DNA from: Zhengitettix transpicula
Lineage: Eukaryota > Arthropoda > Insecta > Orthoptera > Tetrigidae
Reading direction: 5' to 3'
Length of the DNA stretch: 64,000 bases
Assembly (NCBI GenBank): GCA_037074705.1
Contig: CM073594.1
Location: 64,600,509-64,664,508, forward strand
This document shows positions 32,588 through 43,613 of the stretch, piece by piece. Both the position numbers and the translations under genes were made by a program. Numbering within the stretch: the stretch's first letter is position 1; every line of letters starts with the position of its first letter. The notes beneath the pieces are model-generated. The model made no database searches and was not told the origin of the DNA. It saw nothing but the letters and a program-made list of their open reading frames with translations.

Positions 32588-34150
32588 AACGAGGGTTGGT
32601 TCTTGGTTTATTAAATATATTGAGATTTTTAAAAAAATCTAGTTTGACATATATCGATAGTTATAGTTTCTAACATAAAGCAGAGAAAAAGGAAAAGCAA
32701 ACGCGGAAAAATTTTCTTTCATGTATGGAATGATTTATGTATGCTTGAGATTTCCTTCAGTTTGTTAAAGAGGTATAAGTTAAGTAAAATCATGTTTAAA
32801 ATTTTGTGGAATGACTGGCTTTATCAGTTGTTTACACGGGTTTTTAATTACATAGTAATAATAATTTTTAATGATATAGTAATAACCCGCGGAGAAAGAG
32901 AGAACAATAAAGAGAGAAAGACAAAAGGAAATAGAGAAAGTGACAAATAGAGAGAAGGAGAACAAGAAAAATGACGGAGAGAATAAAATAAATAAAAATA
33001 TTAAAAATTCTTTGAAATTTATAATACAATACTTAATAATAATAATAATAATAGTTAAGTGCAGTTTTTCAATAAGTAAAAACTGGTGGGGGCATAATGC
33101 AGATAAATTAATTGAAACTGAACGAATCTAGATCCTGTGGGAGATTCGAATCCAAATGGACCGCCATTAGGAGCACAACACCCCAGACAGTATATATATG
33201 TAGTGCCCCGTGACAGTCGGCTCCAAGACCTCCAAAGACCTTAAAATTTTGTCGGATGTGGAAAAATACTTATAATTGTTGGCGATCTCGGAGAAATCCC
33301 ATCAATTCTTCAAACTTACCGCGATTACTGAACGGGTGTTCAGATGATAACTGCTCAACTACAAAGAGCAGCGTTGCTCCGAACAGCACACATCATACGC
33401 AGATATCTTTGCGATTCCTAGTTCCTTGGATAGGAACCGAATGGTGATGATCAAACGTCAGTCAAAACTGATTAATCAGGAGAATAATAATGTGTATATT
33501 ATATATGAATTTCCCGCTTTACTTCTAATAACAAAAAAGATTAAAGACCTCCGTTTAGCGAATAATCGTTTCCAGAGCGGTTACGCGAGGCAGCTTCAAA
33601 TGACATCTGCGACGGCGCTCTCCGTGACGAAGGTTCTGCCAGGTCAGTTCAATGCTGAACGCGTTTCGGCTGTGGACAAAAGCCGACAGACAGGAAATTA
33701 AGGCGTCACTTCCTGCAGGACCTGTCACCGGCCGCTCAGGTGCACTCGGGTAGAATCGCGCCGACTTTTCAGGGAGAACGGACGTGATAATGCCAGAAAA
33801 GCCATCCTGCGATCTTGAACGACGAGAAATTCGTGCGGGCATCTTAATCACCGTAGCGAGTATTTTTTATTTATTTATTTAAAAAAATAACTCGCGTGTC
33901 AACATTTAAATTGGAGTTGCCTACACGATGTTTACGTTCCTATTTAGACTTTTAACTAATAATAATTTCTGAATGAGCATCAACCGATTAGTCACAAATT
34001 TATTATAAAATTATAGTATAATAAACAATCCCTAATAGGGGGATTATTCAGGGGTAAATTTAAATTAAATTCGTAGGAATTAATTATATGAAATTTAGAT
34101 GTGAATAAATTTCTAAAGTGCGTTTTGCACACACATTGCGTCTGAAATGA
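32588..34150. other. Unassigned region
   Basis: Mostly AT-rich, with AAT trinucleotide runs near 33034-33052. A tRNA B-box-like GATTCGAATCC at 33144-33154 has no A box upstream. The patch at 33550-33850 is richer in GC without recognisable domains. Confidence 0.3.
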
Positions 34151-34153
34151 CAT

Positions 34154-34181
34154 TAAGAGGTCCGAAATATGGACGAAATGC
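34154..34181 (+). ncRNA. Decayed hammerhead-like motif
   Basis: Stem II GTCC/GGAC around GAAATAT is intact and followed by GAAATGC. The first core strand is TTAAGAG, not CTGANGA. Confidence 0.35.
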
Positions 34182-35170
34182 TTATAATTGTATAATAAAT
34201 TTTTGACTAATATGCTGATGTTTATCATTTATTTAAAAGAAGTCACAAACAACTCGTGAGTAAATATACATACGCACAATGACCCTGTAATTAGATTACA
34301 CAAATTAAAAGTTAGGAACATTGCTCATAATTGAAGAAACATGATGTTTATATTAAAAAGGTGAGAAGCAAAGAATTTAAAACAAAGATGTCAGAGAATC
34401 TGTAGCTTACATATTTAATTCTCATATATTATAACCTTATTTCAACGATAGCTTGTTTCTGAGAAAGACCTACACGCAGATAGAATAAAAAATTAATTTT
34501 CAAAAGTATTATATTTAATTCTAGACTGTAATGTAGGTCAAAGCGTTTTGGCTGTACAGAACTACTTTCAATAAGTTATTTTAATATGTGTTGACGGAGG
34601 CAATTACTGCGAGGACCAGTGGTCCGTGGTGGACAGCCATTGTGTGTCTGCCCCCCGAAGGAGGAAGTGGAAGAAGGATAGGGTCCTTTCTGATATTATG
34701 GCGGTCACGTACCGAAGCAACGCACTCGGCGCAAAACCGGCCGGCTTCTTCTTCTTTTCTTATTACGACTCTGGAGCAACAACACGGAAGAAGAGTGGGA
34801 GGGGAGGACATACCAAGGATCCGGTCACCGCTGTTTTGCTGCATCGCCAATAGGTTGACTTGGAAGAGCCCGATTCTGTTCCTGAAAGCAGTACCAACCA
34901 TGACAAAAAGTAAGGAAAAATTATTGTCAGCGAAAGAAAGTGATTCAATTGAATGGGAAAACTTGGGAACACAGATAAACTGAAAGAAAATCCCCTGAAA
35001 GTGTTTGAGATGTGGAATTATAAAGCGATTGAACTACGAGTAGGTAAGGCGGAGACTTTTAATGAAGGGAAATGGCTATTTTAATTTAAGTTACACTAGA
35101 AATTGGAATCAGAAACATGATATTCTTATTAAACATTTTTTTATTATTTTCTAAATAATTTTCAATCATA
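34182..35170. other. Unassigned region
   Basis: Overlapping frames of 69-131 codons on both strands at 34581-34983 lie in a GC-richer patch. None shows a domain, so none is called. Confidence 0.3.
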
Positions 35171-35174
35171 TTTA

Positions 35175-35400
35175 TTGCAAGATAATTCACATATGCGATT
35201 CCCTCAGTCAAAAACAAGTTTCTTCATTGTTCCTCGAGTGATGAATAATTTAATTCTTGACACGAGATGAGGAGCTGAATCAATTATAACAATTCCTCAT
35301 CACAGAAATTAATCTCTGTCAAAAAAGTCGTGCCTTTGGCCCAATAAAATTTGGAACTTTCTTCGTTTTGAATTATGTCATTTCAAGTGCTTTGTGTTTT
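35175..35400. repeat. Family C copy
   Basis: Begins 'cacatatgcgattccctcagt' and follows the 8815-9000 sequence through 'gatgaataatttaattcttg...cacgagatgagg' to 'aataaaatttggaactt' and 'ttttgaattatgtca'. It is single here, whereas the 8.6-kb locus has tandem units. Confidence 0.6.
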
Positions 35401-36045
35401 CTAAAATAGCAACCTCTGTGCTATTTACATTGTGTGTTAAATAATTTTGTCTTGATGGTAGGACTATGTTTACCACGGATATGTTCTACGCAGTCAAGCA
35501 GGGTGAAACGAGAGACGAGACGAAGAGTCTATAAGACGGGACTTATTGCTGAGGGATCTGATTACAAGACGCGACGCACTAAGGGAAAGTGGAGAAACAG
35601 TAATAGATGTGACGAGGTCGAGTTACCGCCGACGCACACGTATTTAATAAAGTTTTATCCGATACTCGATTACGAAGCGACGTCGGTCCCTGCTGGTTTG
35701 GAGCTACATAATGCAATATTTGGTGGCAACCCTCCATCCCTTTCCATCCTCCTTAATTGGCGTGTACAACGAATTTAACGAAGATAATGAAATTGCTGCC
35801 GGATGTGAACGCTCCCCTGTATCATGTCTTGTGGACCCCCTGCCATGGAATTACCAACTGTGTAATTGTGCGTGCGAGAGGTTCGCGTCCATCAATCAAC
35901 TCCGCTCTTTGATTTGGAGGGATCCTGAAACGTGTAACGGACCAAGGGCGGCACGACTCATAAAATATTTGTGATCTATATAAAAATAATAATAATAGTT
36001 TGGTATGTCACGTATTTTGACAACTAAAAGATGGAACCGTTTTCA
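35401..36045. other. Unassigned spacer before the PLE
   Basis: A 114-codon plus-strand frame (35434-35778) has no recognisable domain. Confidence 0.3.
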
Positions 36046-36048
36046 TAA

Positions 36049-36700
36049 TTTGGACGTGTTCTCAATTTTCTTTCTGATCATCCTCCAAACCAAAAGAGAG
36101 CTATGGTATACAATCTTGTAGATAGAGCTATTTTACTTTCTAACGCCAAGTTCCATCAACACAAATTAAATATTGTCGGAAGCATTTTAATCTCCCTTTA
36201 AATTTTATTATTAAACACACAAACAGCAGACTGAACAAAATCCAACATCCTACTGTCAATCGTCCCCAAACACCTCCAGCCAATTTTTGTTTCTCGTACT
36301 CCTTTATTACAAATTTCTACATCACAAATTTCTCCAAATATTCAAAGAATATCAAATATCTATCATTTAAAGATAAACTAATATCCTTCCATACTTGATT
36401 AAAAACCACAAGGACCCACTTGATACCTACAGCAAATATTGTGTTGTTTACAAAATCTCTTGCTCTAATTGTAATTCCTGCTACATAGGGCAAACTAAAC
36501 GTTCCCTAATATCAAACTTCCCATTAATAAACAACTCTCCAAACATATAATCAATTCTAAACATACATTTGATTGGAAAATTGCTAACAATGACACCCGA
36601 TACAATTCCAGACTCATATTAAATTCAACATCACAGCTATTAATGTACGAACAGACACTATGAAACTCAATAATTGCTATGATCCCTTATTATTACGCTG
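36049..36700 (+). pseudogene. Penelope-like element: RT tail and GIY-YIG endonuclease
   Basis: Frame 36049-36201 reads the post-RT region typical of Penelope-like elements: NQKRAMVYNLVDRAILLSNA and KFHQHKLNIVGSIL (the NLVDRAxxxS and FHxxNL blocks). From 36413 the endonuclease is clear: DTYSKYCVVYKISCSNC, then CYIGQTKRSL, then KHTFDWKI and SRLILNS. The YIGQTxRSL block is the GIY-YIG signature, and the CxxC is the zinc-binding pair found in PLE endonucleases. The C-terminus resembles MKLNNCYDPL. Stops and frame changes between 36199 and 36413 make it non-functional. RT fingers and palm upstream are missing. Confidence 0.88.
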
Positions 36701-36840
36701 AAACTCCTGCTTTCGCATTGTCGTTTCTCCCTTATTGTTACGCCAACCCTTCGGCTCTCCCATTGTCGTTGAGTTTTCGTCGCTTTTGAGTTTTGTCAAC
36801 TGACCAGTGCAGTTGTGTTTCTCTAGGCTGTTCTTAGCAC

Positions 36841-36872
36841 CTGACGAAAGGCACAAGGATCCCACAAACGTT
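36841..36872 (+). ncRNA. Hammerhead-like motif downstream of the PLE endonuclease
   Basis: CTGACGA (36841-36847) is canonical. A hairpin AAGGCACAAGGATCCC follows, then CAAACGTT, one base off GAAACGTT. Upstream GCAC can pair with GTG(T) just after the GTT cleavage triplet, giving a short stem I. Its position about 150 bp past the endonuclease C-terminus is where a PLE terminal repeat is expected, which ties this motif class to PLEs. Confidence 0.6.
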
Positions 36873-36885
36873 GTGTGGTATTTAT

Positions 36886-37615
36886 ATTACCCTTTTTGTC
36901 TGAATTGGCTATCTTTCTTATTCATTTTCAATCAGACGTAATTTTTTTCATTTTAACATATAAAACTTACTCCTAAATGTATCAATATGTGTAATTTTTT
37001 TATGTATTTGACTTATCCTATTTTCTCTTTGAAGGAGCGAACGAAGATAAACGGCGGATGGATGTTCCATAGCCCTGTTTATTCAGGCTTTTAAAACGCG
37101 TGCATACAAAAAACTCTTGTCAGATTAGTTTCGTTAAATTTTTTCGGAGCGTTGTGGAATCAAGTAAGAAGACTTTTAGGAATATAAAACTGCCGTCATC
37201 CATATTGAGACAAAGTGGCGGATGCATGTTCCTAAAACATAATTTATGGATGTTTTTCACAGAGAAGGGGTTCACACCCGTTATTTTATATACAGCCGTA
37301 AGAGAATTCTTAGCAATATCAAACTGCCATCCACCAGTTTGAAACAAAAAAAGACGTTTTGTAACCCGTTTTTAATTCTTAAGAGAGAATTATTTTTTTT
37401 GTTTTCTGTCTTCACAGAAAATGGCTGAACAGTTTTTTTCTGTTCTGAAGCTGTTTTTAACTTTGATGTCATTTTAAATTGTCCACCATTGAAAATGTTT
37501 ACATATAAATTTTCAAAATGGTGGAAAATAAATCTATTTATTCTAAAAAAATAGAATGAAATTAAATAATGAACTCCGAAGTAAAACAAAACGTTTATTG
37601 AATTAACTAAAATTA
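36886..37615. other. Unassigned spacer
   Basis: Loose repetition of 'gccgtcatccatattgagacaaa' and 'aaactgccatccaccagtttgaaacaaa' (37190-37215 and 37318-37345), about 130 bp apart, suggests an old duplication. No gene. Confidence 0.35.
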
Positions 37616-37628
37616 ACACTGATTACAT

Positions 37629-38171
37629 TTTTTTTGGCAACAGGCTACACGATGGTAATACACGTTGGGCAACTCCCCTTTAATAGCATAGGAAGGGATT
37701 TTAAAGGTGGGATGCGGAAGGGTAGAGGAAGGTAGCCAAGGGTTAACTAGGGCCCCCGGGCTATGGTTTAAGGATCCTACCCGGCAATTCGCCGAAAAGT
37801 AATGCAGGGAAAACCCTAGAAAAACCTGCATCAGGTAGGTCGGGCATTAGGTACTTGTCCCTCGCCCTTCCGATAGCGGGAGAGGAGTTTTCTGTGGGGA
37901 CGCAGCATTCCATTCTCCGTGCCTCGACCAGTTTAGGAGGCAGCTGGCCGACTATTCCAATGGGAATAGCGGGAAACTCTTACCGTATGCCCAAGGTCTG
38001 TGACCCCGAAACATACACCTCTCAGAACAGGCCCAGGTGCCTCGGCTTGTGGGAACCTTAGTTCAAAAACGGAGAGGAAAAGGTATCCCCAAAGGTAGCC
38101 CCTTCGTATCTCTTCTACAAGGTTCTACCTGCGAGAGAATAACCCTCGCAGACCTTCCCTAGCGCTGTGCA
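37629..38171 (-). mobile_element. SINE-A, near full length, with TSD
   Basis: A 543-bp minus-sense copy flanked by ACACTGATTACAT (37616-37628) and ACACCAATTACAT (38172-38184), 13 bp with two mismatches. It has a single 5' hairpin (38129-38151) rather than two. The tail is the T run just after 37628. It belongs to the 'catgtag' subfamily relatives, although the end reads 'ggctacacgatggtaa'. Confidence 0.88.
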
Positions 38172-38184
38172 ACACCAATTACAT

Positions 38185-40212
38185 TTTCCGGAGGGTTTAA
38201 ATACTTCACCTCTCTTTACAATAGTCTGAAAATTGTGAGAGAGTAAAATATTTAATGGTCCTTTTTTTAATTCTTACTGCGATATACCTTGTACTATTTA
38301 ATGTGTCAACTTATTTGTGATAGTTGTTTCTAAATTATTATTTTTTCTGTTTCAGGTACGTATCTGCAATTTCTTCACTATAATTAACGTCTCTAAAAGT
38401 AAGTAGTACTTTTAGGTTATGTTCTTGGTCCACCTTCCATCCACTGCAATAGGGGAACTTATAGCAGGCTCTCATAATCCCACGAAAATGCACGGTGTTT
38501 CAATCGTAAGTGCTTATTTACACGAATAGACCGATTTAATTTTTTTTTAAATATTTTAATTAGTAAATTCTGGAAGAGATAATTACAACATATACACGCA
38601 GATGATAAAATTTGGAATACTTTTAGTACATTATAGACTTTAACAGTATTAAAATAATTAAATAGTCAGGATTTCTTTATTGACTGAGTTAGTTAAAATT
38701 TACTTGAATAATGTATTCACTTATTATTTATTGTAACTTTCAGTTTTTTAAATTTTTAATTAATTAATTCCGACTGTTTTTTTCGGCCATATATAATTAT
38801 TTTCTACTTTATTTTAACACTAATAGACTTGAATGGCTATATTTTGTTATTAATATCTTTCCCTTACGCTGTGGGATTCAGTTAGCATGTTTTCCCCACA
38901 TCTGAAAGGATCAACAAATTTGGGAACCATAGTTGGAAAGTGGCAAAAAATAATAGCCTCTGAGAAGTAAAAGACTATGTTTAAGGATCAAAGTTTTATT
39001 CCAATGATTAATGGAATTAAGGCAATAATTGTGAAAATCATTTAGTTAGGTCAATAAAAGTATTACCAATGATATCAATTTAGTGGCGGTGATCATCCGT
39101 GTTTCTTTCATTTGATATTCAGCTTAGGTTTCATCTTCCGTGGAAGTTCTCAGTTGCGTGACGTCATCGCGGGAAGAAAAGAATTTCCGCGTGTGGGTAA
39201 ATGTCTGTAATAGACGCAGATGAGTTCCAGTAAACACGCTGTTTTTCTCGCTAAATCGCCTCAAGTGTCTCTGCTTTCATCTCAGCGTTTATGGTTGCAG
39301 GTTTCTGGAAATAGTATCTCGTGTTACTCGACAAAAGAAACTGTCTTCAAAGGGGATCGAAGCAAAACTTTCTCAGGCTGTCTGCCGCGGAAATAATCAG
39401 AGATTACTACTACAGATAAACTACATAGCACCTAAAACTCCAAGGACCTCCTTTTTTTTTACATACAAGTACGTAACTACAAAAACCTCCAAGAACTCTT
39501 TAGATTTTTCCAAGAAATCTAGGTTCTCTATCTCGGATATACAACTGCAAACCGGCAAAGATATTATAATGTATTTACAGATAAATAAATAACTCCAATG
39601 ATACTCTGAATTTATTCTTGCAGATATCGAAATAACTGCAAAGAGACCAGGCGTTTAGTCTTACACATAACTAGCAAAAGTCAAAGACTCTAGACTCAAG
39701 ACCTTAAAATCTAGAATTTATTTTTCTAAAAATATAAAAACGTCTTATTAGTTTAAAATCAACAATGATATAGCCAAAATTAGGCGTTAAAAATGGACAC
39801 CAAACTTTGTTGCTTTCTTCAGGTGCTTAGTTTGAGCTATTTTTTTTAAAAAAAATACGAAATGCCATCTAGGCTGCGTGAACAAAGGAAAAATTTAGAT
39901 ATTTGACAACAGCAAAGTCCCTTTCTACAATTATATGTAGCCTTATATTAGCTCTTAATGGGGAAAAAACAAATTCAATGAAACTCATGAATATCTCTGA
40001 TCCCTTTTCGTTGAGTTATCTTCTTTGATTTTATATTTATATCGTTGCTTGAATTCCTTTTCTACAAGGTTTCATTTCTTCGTCAATATTATCAAAGACT
40101 TTCTCATTTGCTTTTGAACATGAACGTATTCTATTAAACAATTAAGTCGCGTAAGTCGTGGCTGTGACCGGCGATGCGTTACGGTTGAAATTTCGACTGT
40201 TTATTTCAACGC

Positions 40213-40215
<3 letters not shown>
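38185..40215. other. Unassigned region
   Basis: At about 39806-39830 the minus strand has CACCTGAAGAAAGCAACAAA, a decayed hammerhead-type first half. A NSMKLMNISDP translation at 39973 faintly resembles the PLE C-terminus. Neither is strong enough to call. Confidence 0.3.

Positions 40216-40217
<2 letters not shown>

Positions 40218-40288
<71 letters not shown>
40218..40288. repeat. TA microsatellite, long
   Basis: More than 30 TA units with a single G interruption near 40274. Confidence 0.95.
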
Positions 40289-40394
40289 ACTAAATATATG
40301 AGATCCTCCGAGGGGGTAAATTGATTATTTTCCTGAATTTAGAGGTGTATCTGATTTCGTATCGTTGTATAAGCTGAAATTCGACTGTCGTTTA

Positions 40395-40738
40395 TATACA
40401 GGTTGTTCGTAAAGTACTCGTTACAACATCAATAATTCAACCCAAGTTCATACGAAAGGAGTCGATGTGGTTGGAGATTCCGGAAAGGCTTTTCTTACTC
40501 GTTGGATGGATTCCTCTGCAGCACGTGCCGTGGTTCATTGAAAAAAGAAATATCGGACACAGACTTGCCGAATGGCCAGCCACCACTACGTCCATCAATT
40601 CTTAAATGGCACAAGAAATTTATGGAGATCGGCTCAGGAAGGAGTCGACGAAAACGTGTTTCAGAGGAATCCAATCCGATAAGGAAAGCTTTCGATTCCC
40701 ACTGCCTCTTTTCATATGCGCTTAGAATAAGTTCATAG
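40395..40738 (+). pseudogene. DUF4817-type transposase helix-turn-helix relic
   Basis: Frame pieces read KKKYRTQ, then (frame change) NGQPPLRPSILKWHKKFMEI and RRKRVSEE...IRKAF. This is the pattern of the helix-turn-helix N-terminal domain (DUF4817) abundant in insect transposon-derived proteins: KYRT, PPSRxTIxRWHKKFxETG, RSGRPRVSEE, VRxAF. A stop and a frameshift break it. The upstream 'atacaggttgttcgtaaagta' resembles the TACAGGGTG-type terminus often associated with such elements and also seen at 63411. The catalytic domain is absent. Confidence 0.65.
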
Positions 40739-41670
40739 TGACATTTTCTGTGAGGGTATTTCCCCACCTGAGCTCTCCTCTACCTTCCGAATGCCAAGTG
40801 CTGATTTTCCAGCCTTGAGAGACTCCGCATTGCTCGAGATAGCGAGAGGGGAAGAGATCCTGGTGACCTTGCAACCCTCGCTGAGAGAGGAATGAGGTCA
40901 CTGTGTATACATACAGCGGGGGCTGGAACTGGTTATTATACAATGGCCTACACCCCTGCCCCATAAATACCAAAACTCTGCCCCCCGCCATCACCCCAGC
41001 AGCCTTGTGCATACCGAACCTGCCTGCATCCGCCACATAATCCCAAGCTTAGTTGGGGGAGGCTTTGTGGTGGTGTACGATGGTCCGTCTCTGCTCTTCT
41101 TCTAGCGAACAAGTAACACTGAAAATTACACCCAAGTCGCTGCTCCCGAACGCTGACAGCAGAACACTGTTTCTTATCGGACAATTGAGAGAGACACTGA
41201 AGTTGTTGAGGAAAAAACAGGTCAAATATGGTAGATAAAAGTTACCATAATATTAGCAGGAAAAATACATAGATGATTTAGGAACTGAGATAAATAGCAA
41301 ACTATATAGTTTTTAAAATTACAAATACATTGAGTAAAATATTAGGAATGACATTTGAATATTTTGTAACTAAGAAATTTATTTACAATTAGTCATTATA
41401 GAAAACGAAAAATTGCTAAAAATATATAAAGATAAAAGTAGAATTTTATATTCAATACAAACTAAAATTTACAGGTGTCTTCTAATCACTTTTATATCAT
41501 TCAGTTGAAGGAAAAAAAATATTGTTGAAATATTTAATGAAGCAGTTGTAATAGTGAATGTTTAGAGGCTTTAATTTGAGGGGAATAAGAACCAGAAATA
41601 AGTTATGGAAATAATTTTAAATTAAAATGTCAGAAAAAAAAAATAATACAGTTCATAAAACTATAATTTT
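40739..41670. other. Unassigned region
   Basis: Frames of 78-104 codons (minus, 40722-41184) lie in a GC-richer patch without a recognised domain. The rest is AT-rich. Confidence 0.3.
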
Positions 41671-41672
41671 AC

Positions 41673-41704
41673 GACGTTTCGTCTTTAATTTAGGACGTCA
41701 TCAA
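41673..41704 (-). ncRNA. Hammerhead-like motif
   Basis: The minus strand reads TTGATGA, C, then stem II GTCC(T)/(A)GAC-type around TAAATTAAA, then GAAACGTC. One change (first core C to T) and one stem mismatch. GTC is the preferred cleavage triplet. The flank 'tgtcagaaaa' at 41629 is shared with the motif at 42052. Confidence 0.5.
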
Positions 41705-41992
41705 ATATACAATGGGGTAATTTACGACTTGGGGAAAATTAGTTTTATATAACTACAAATTTTGTGGTCACATGTTTTTGATTTATAATAGTCCTTATTC
41801 TAATGTACATTTAAATATGTATTAAATTCAGAACGAAACATTATTGCATTAAATTTTTATCAATTTTATCGTCCGTGATATATACTTTTGATTCAGTATA
41901 TTTTGATTTAGTCAAAAAACTTATAATAAATAAATAAAACAGCATATATGTCTGAAACAGTGTTTGAACTAATTTAAACAAAAAATCATTAT

Positions 41993-42080
41993 AATATAAC
42001 GTTTCGTCCACATTTTGAAACATAGTGTGTATTAAATTTCTGATGCTAGGCCTGAGAAATTGTAGACGAAACGTCGTATT
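41993..42080. repeat. Inverted pair of decayed hammerhead-like motifs
   Basis: The minus-strand half at 41997-42022 (GTGGACGAAACGTTAT) faces a plus-strand half at 42052-42075 (CTGAGAAATTGTAGACGAAACGTC). The plus copy lost part of the CTGANGA-stem II segment by deletion. The geometry matches the pairs at 248/359 and 12274/12348. Confidence 0.5.
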
Positions 42081-42082
42081 TT

Positions 42083-42940
42083 AAAGACTTTTTATTTTAA
42101 TTAATTAATACACATTTCTTCTGACAATTTCGCAGTTTTGTTTATTAATTGATACTTGTCAGATTATATTAAATATTAAAAAAATTATATTAATTATAAG
42201 TGTATGTTTATAAGTAGTAAATTAATTCGTTATTTTACAAGCAACGAGGAAGATATTGACGTTGGTAAGGACTTAGAAGTAAAATAAGTAAATGTGAAGG
42301 GAGAAATGAGGAAATATCCTCCCTGAAGACCAGGGGAACGTCTCTTCCCATCGACATCACTTCTCCTGAACTTGTATCTCTCACTTTTATTCGTTTCCAA
42401 CTCACCTGATGCTGACTCCCTGTCACTTCACTTCTTTATTTATACCATTTTCTCTCTTCTGCTCACATTGAAAGTGAACACCCACTCTTCATACCAGCCA
42501 TTTAAGCTTCAACTTTCCCTAATACGGCCAACGCGTCACTGAAACCCCTTCATACTTAATACAAGATTTCAAATAAATTACAAGTATTTTTTTTATTCCG
42601 GTTTTTGAAGCGAGAGAAAACTTGTAATTCAGCTTTGACGTTCATCGTGTAAGATTTTTTTTTTTTTTTACATATTATAGCCTTTATGAGTCAATCAATT
42701 CCAGCGCTAAACGATGCCTTATTTATTCAAAGTTTAGTCCATAAAGTGGCGCCATAATGGCGCCAGTCACACACACGAAACGAGCAGTCTTGCCAACAAC
42801 TGCACAGTTTCACTATCATAAGAAAAAAAACTAACTCTGTTTTTTTAAGCATCTTTTCCATATAAAATAAGAGAAAATATATAGTATATTAGATGCACGG
42901 GGAATATTACCAAGTATTAAGAAAATACATAAAAAAATTG
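42083..42940. other. Unassigned spacer
   Basis: Contains a T run (42657-42670) and a short GC palindrome TGGCGCCATAATGGCGCCA at about 42747. No gene. Confidence 0.3.
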
Positions 42941-42944
42941 AAAG

Positions 42945-43150
42945 CTGCCGGCTTTCTGTGATGTAGGGATCAACGTGACTTCCTCGCATCACATAGGTCC
43001 CCGGTTCGAATCCCGGCGAGGGCATGTGTGTTGTGTGCCTGTTTTTCCATACTGAGAAACCCCCACTCATTAGTTCCCCAACACAGATAGTCAACATAGT
43101 ACAAAGTCGCTAATAGCCTTAGCTGTTGATGCGCCTACATATAAAGTATT
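42945..43150 (+). mobile_element. tRNA-derived SINE
   Basis: A perfect B box, GGTTCGAATCC, at 43003-43013 sits in a tRNA-like 3' half (cctcgcatcac...ccccggttcgaatcccggcgaggg). Typical SINE body text 'gcatgtgtgttgtgtgcctg' follows. The 3' part reads 'gtcgctaatagcc...gttgatgcgcc', like insect tRNA-SINE ends. The A box half (42950-42985) is eroded. The minus-strand frame through it (…PSPGFEPGT…) is the usual SINE shadow. Confidence 0.8.
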
Positions 43151-43387
43151 TTTAAAGAAATTCTAAAACCGAACGAAATCAAAACACAAGAATATTCTTA
43201 ACCACCATAACACGAGATTATTAATAAAAAATATTTATGATATATAATTGTTCGAATAAATACACACCCTTATATAATTATTGAAAATAAATGTGAAATA
43301 TAAACATAAACTGAGGCAAAAAAATTTTAATTAAGAACTATGTGGTATATAGTTCTCATTTACAAAAATTATAATGAGACAAATAGT

Positions 43388-43493
43388 GGATAAAGTTTTC
43401 TGGGGATTCCAACCGGTTAGCGTTGTTTAATTGTCACAACGTTTCGATGGCTTGCACCGCCATCTTCTTCAGGTGAAGTTAAGAACTTTATCC
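43388..43493 (-). repeat. Foldback unit enclosing a hammerhead-like motif (family D)
   Basis: Outer arms GGATAAAGTT (43388-43397) and AACTTTATCC (43484-43493) are perfectly complementary. The motif at 43438-43472 lies inside, and 'acaccgggaaaaccc' follows the right arm. This is the same design as 1654-1769 with different arm sequence. Confidence 0.7.
43438..43472 (-). ncRNA. Hammerhead ribozyme-like motif, best intact family D copy
   Basis: The minus strand gives CTGAAGA, A, a perfect 6-bp stem II GATGGC/GCCATC with loop GGTGCAA, then GAAACGTT. All invariant core bases are present. Upstream TCAC pairs with GTGA just after the GTT triplet to give a 4-bp stem I. Stem III would be only AC/GU, which cannot close within one molecule, so a dimer or neighbouring copy would be needed, as proposed for minimal PLE ribozymes. 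Confidence 0.7.
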
Positions 43494-43575
43494 AGCAGTT
43501 ACACCGGGAAAACCCTTCGTTCCTTATTTGACAAATAACAGACATAAAAAAGTGCTAAAATAAATACGACACAAC

Positions 43576-43576
<1 letters not shown>

Positions 43577-43611
<35 letters not shown>
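43577..43611. repeat. TA microsatellite
   Basis: About 17 TA units. It begins immediately after 'acgacacaacg', which resembles the flank of the CTGACGA-type motifs (acacaacgtttc at 13811), so the array may have grown from a motif remnant. Confidence 0.9.

Positions 43612-43613
<2 letters not shown>

Noticed and set aside
39960..40010. Possible PLE C-terminus (NSMKLMNISDPFSLSY)
   Set aside because: The match to the MKLNNCYDP end is short and no GIY-YIG residues are found upstream.
42831..43097. Minus-strand frame containing PSPGFEPGT
   Set aside because: This peptide is the usual antisense translation of a tRNA-SINE B box, here at 43003-43013.
6560..43611. TA/AT microsatellites as possible origins or CRISPR-like arrays
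   Set aside because: They are plain dinucleotide runs without spacers. No direct-repeat/spacer architecture exists anywhere in the window.
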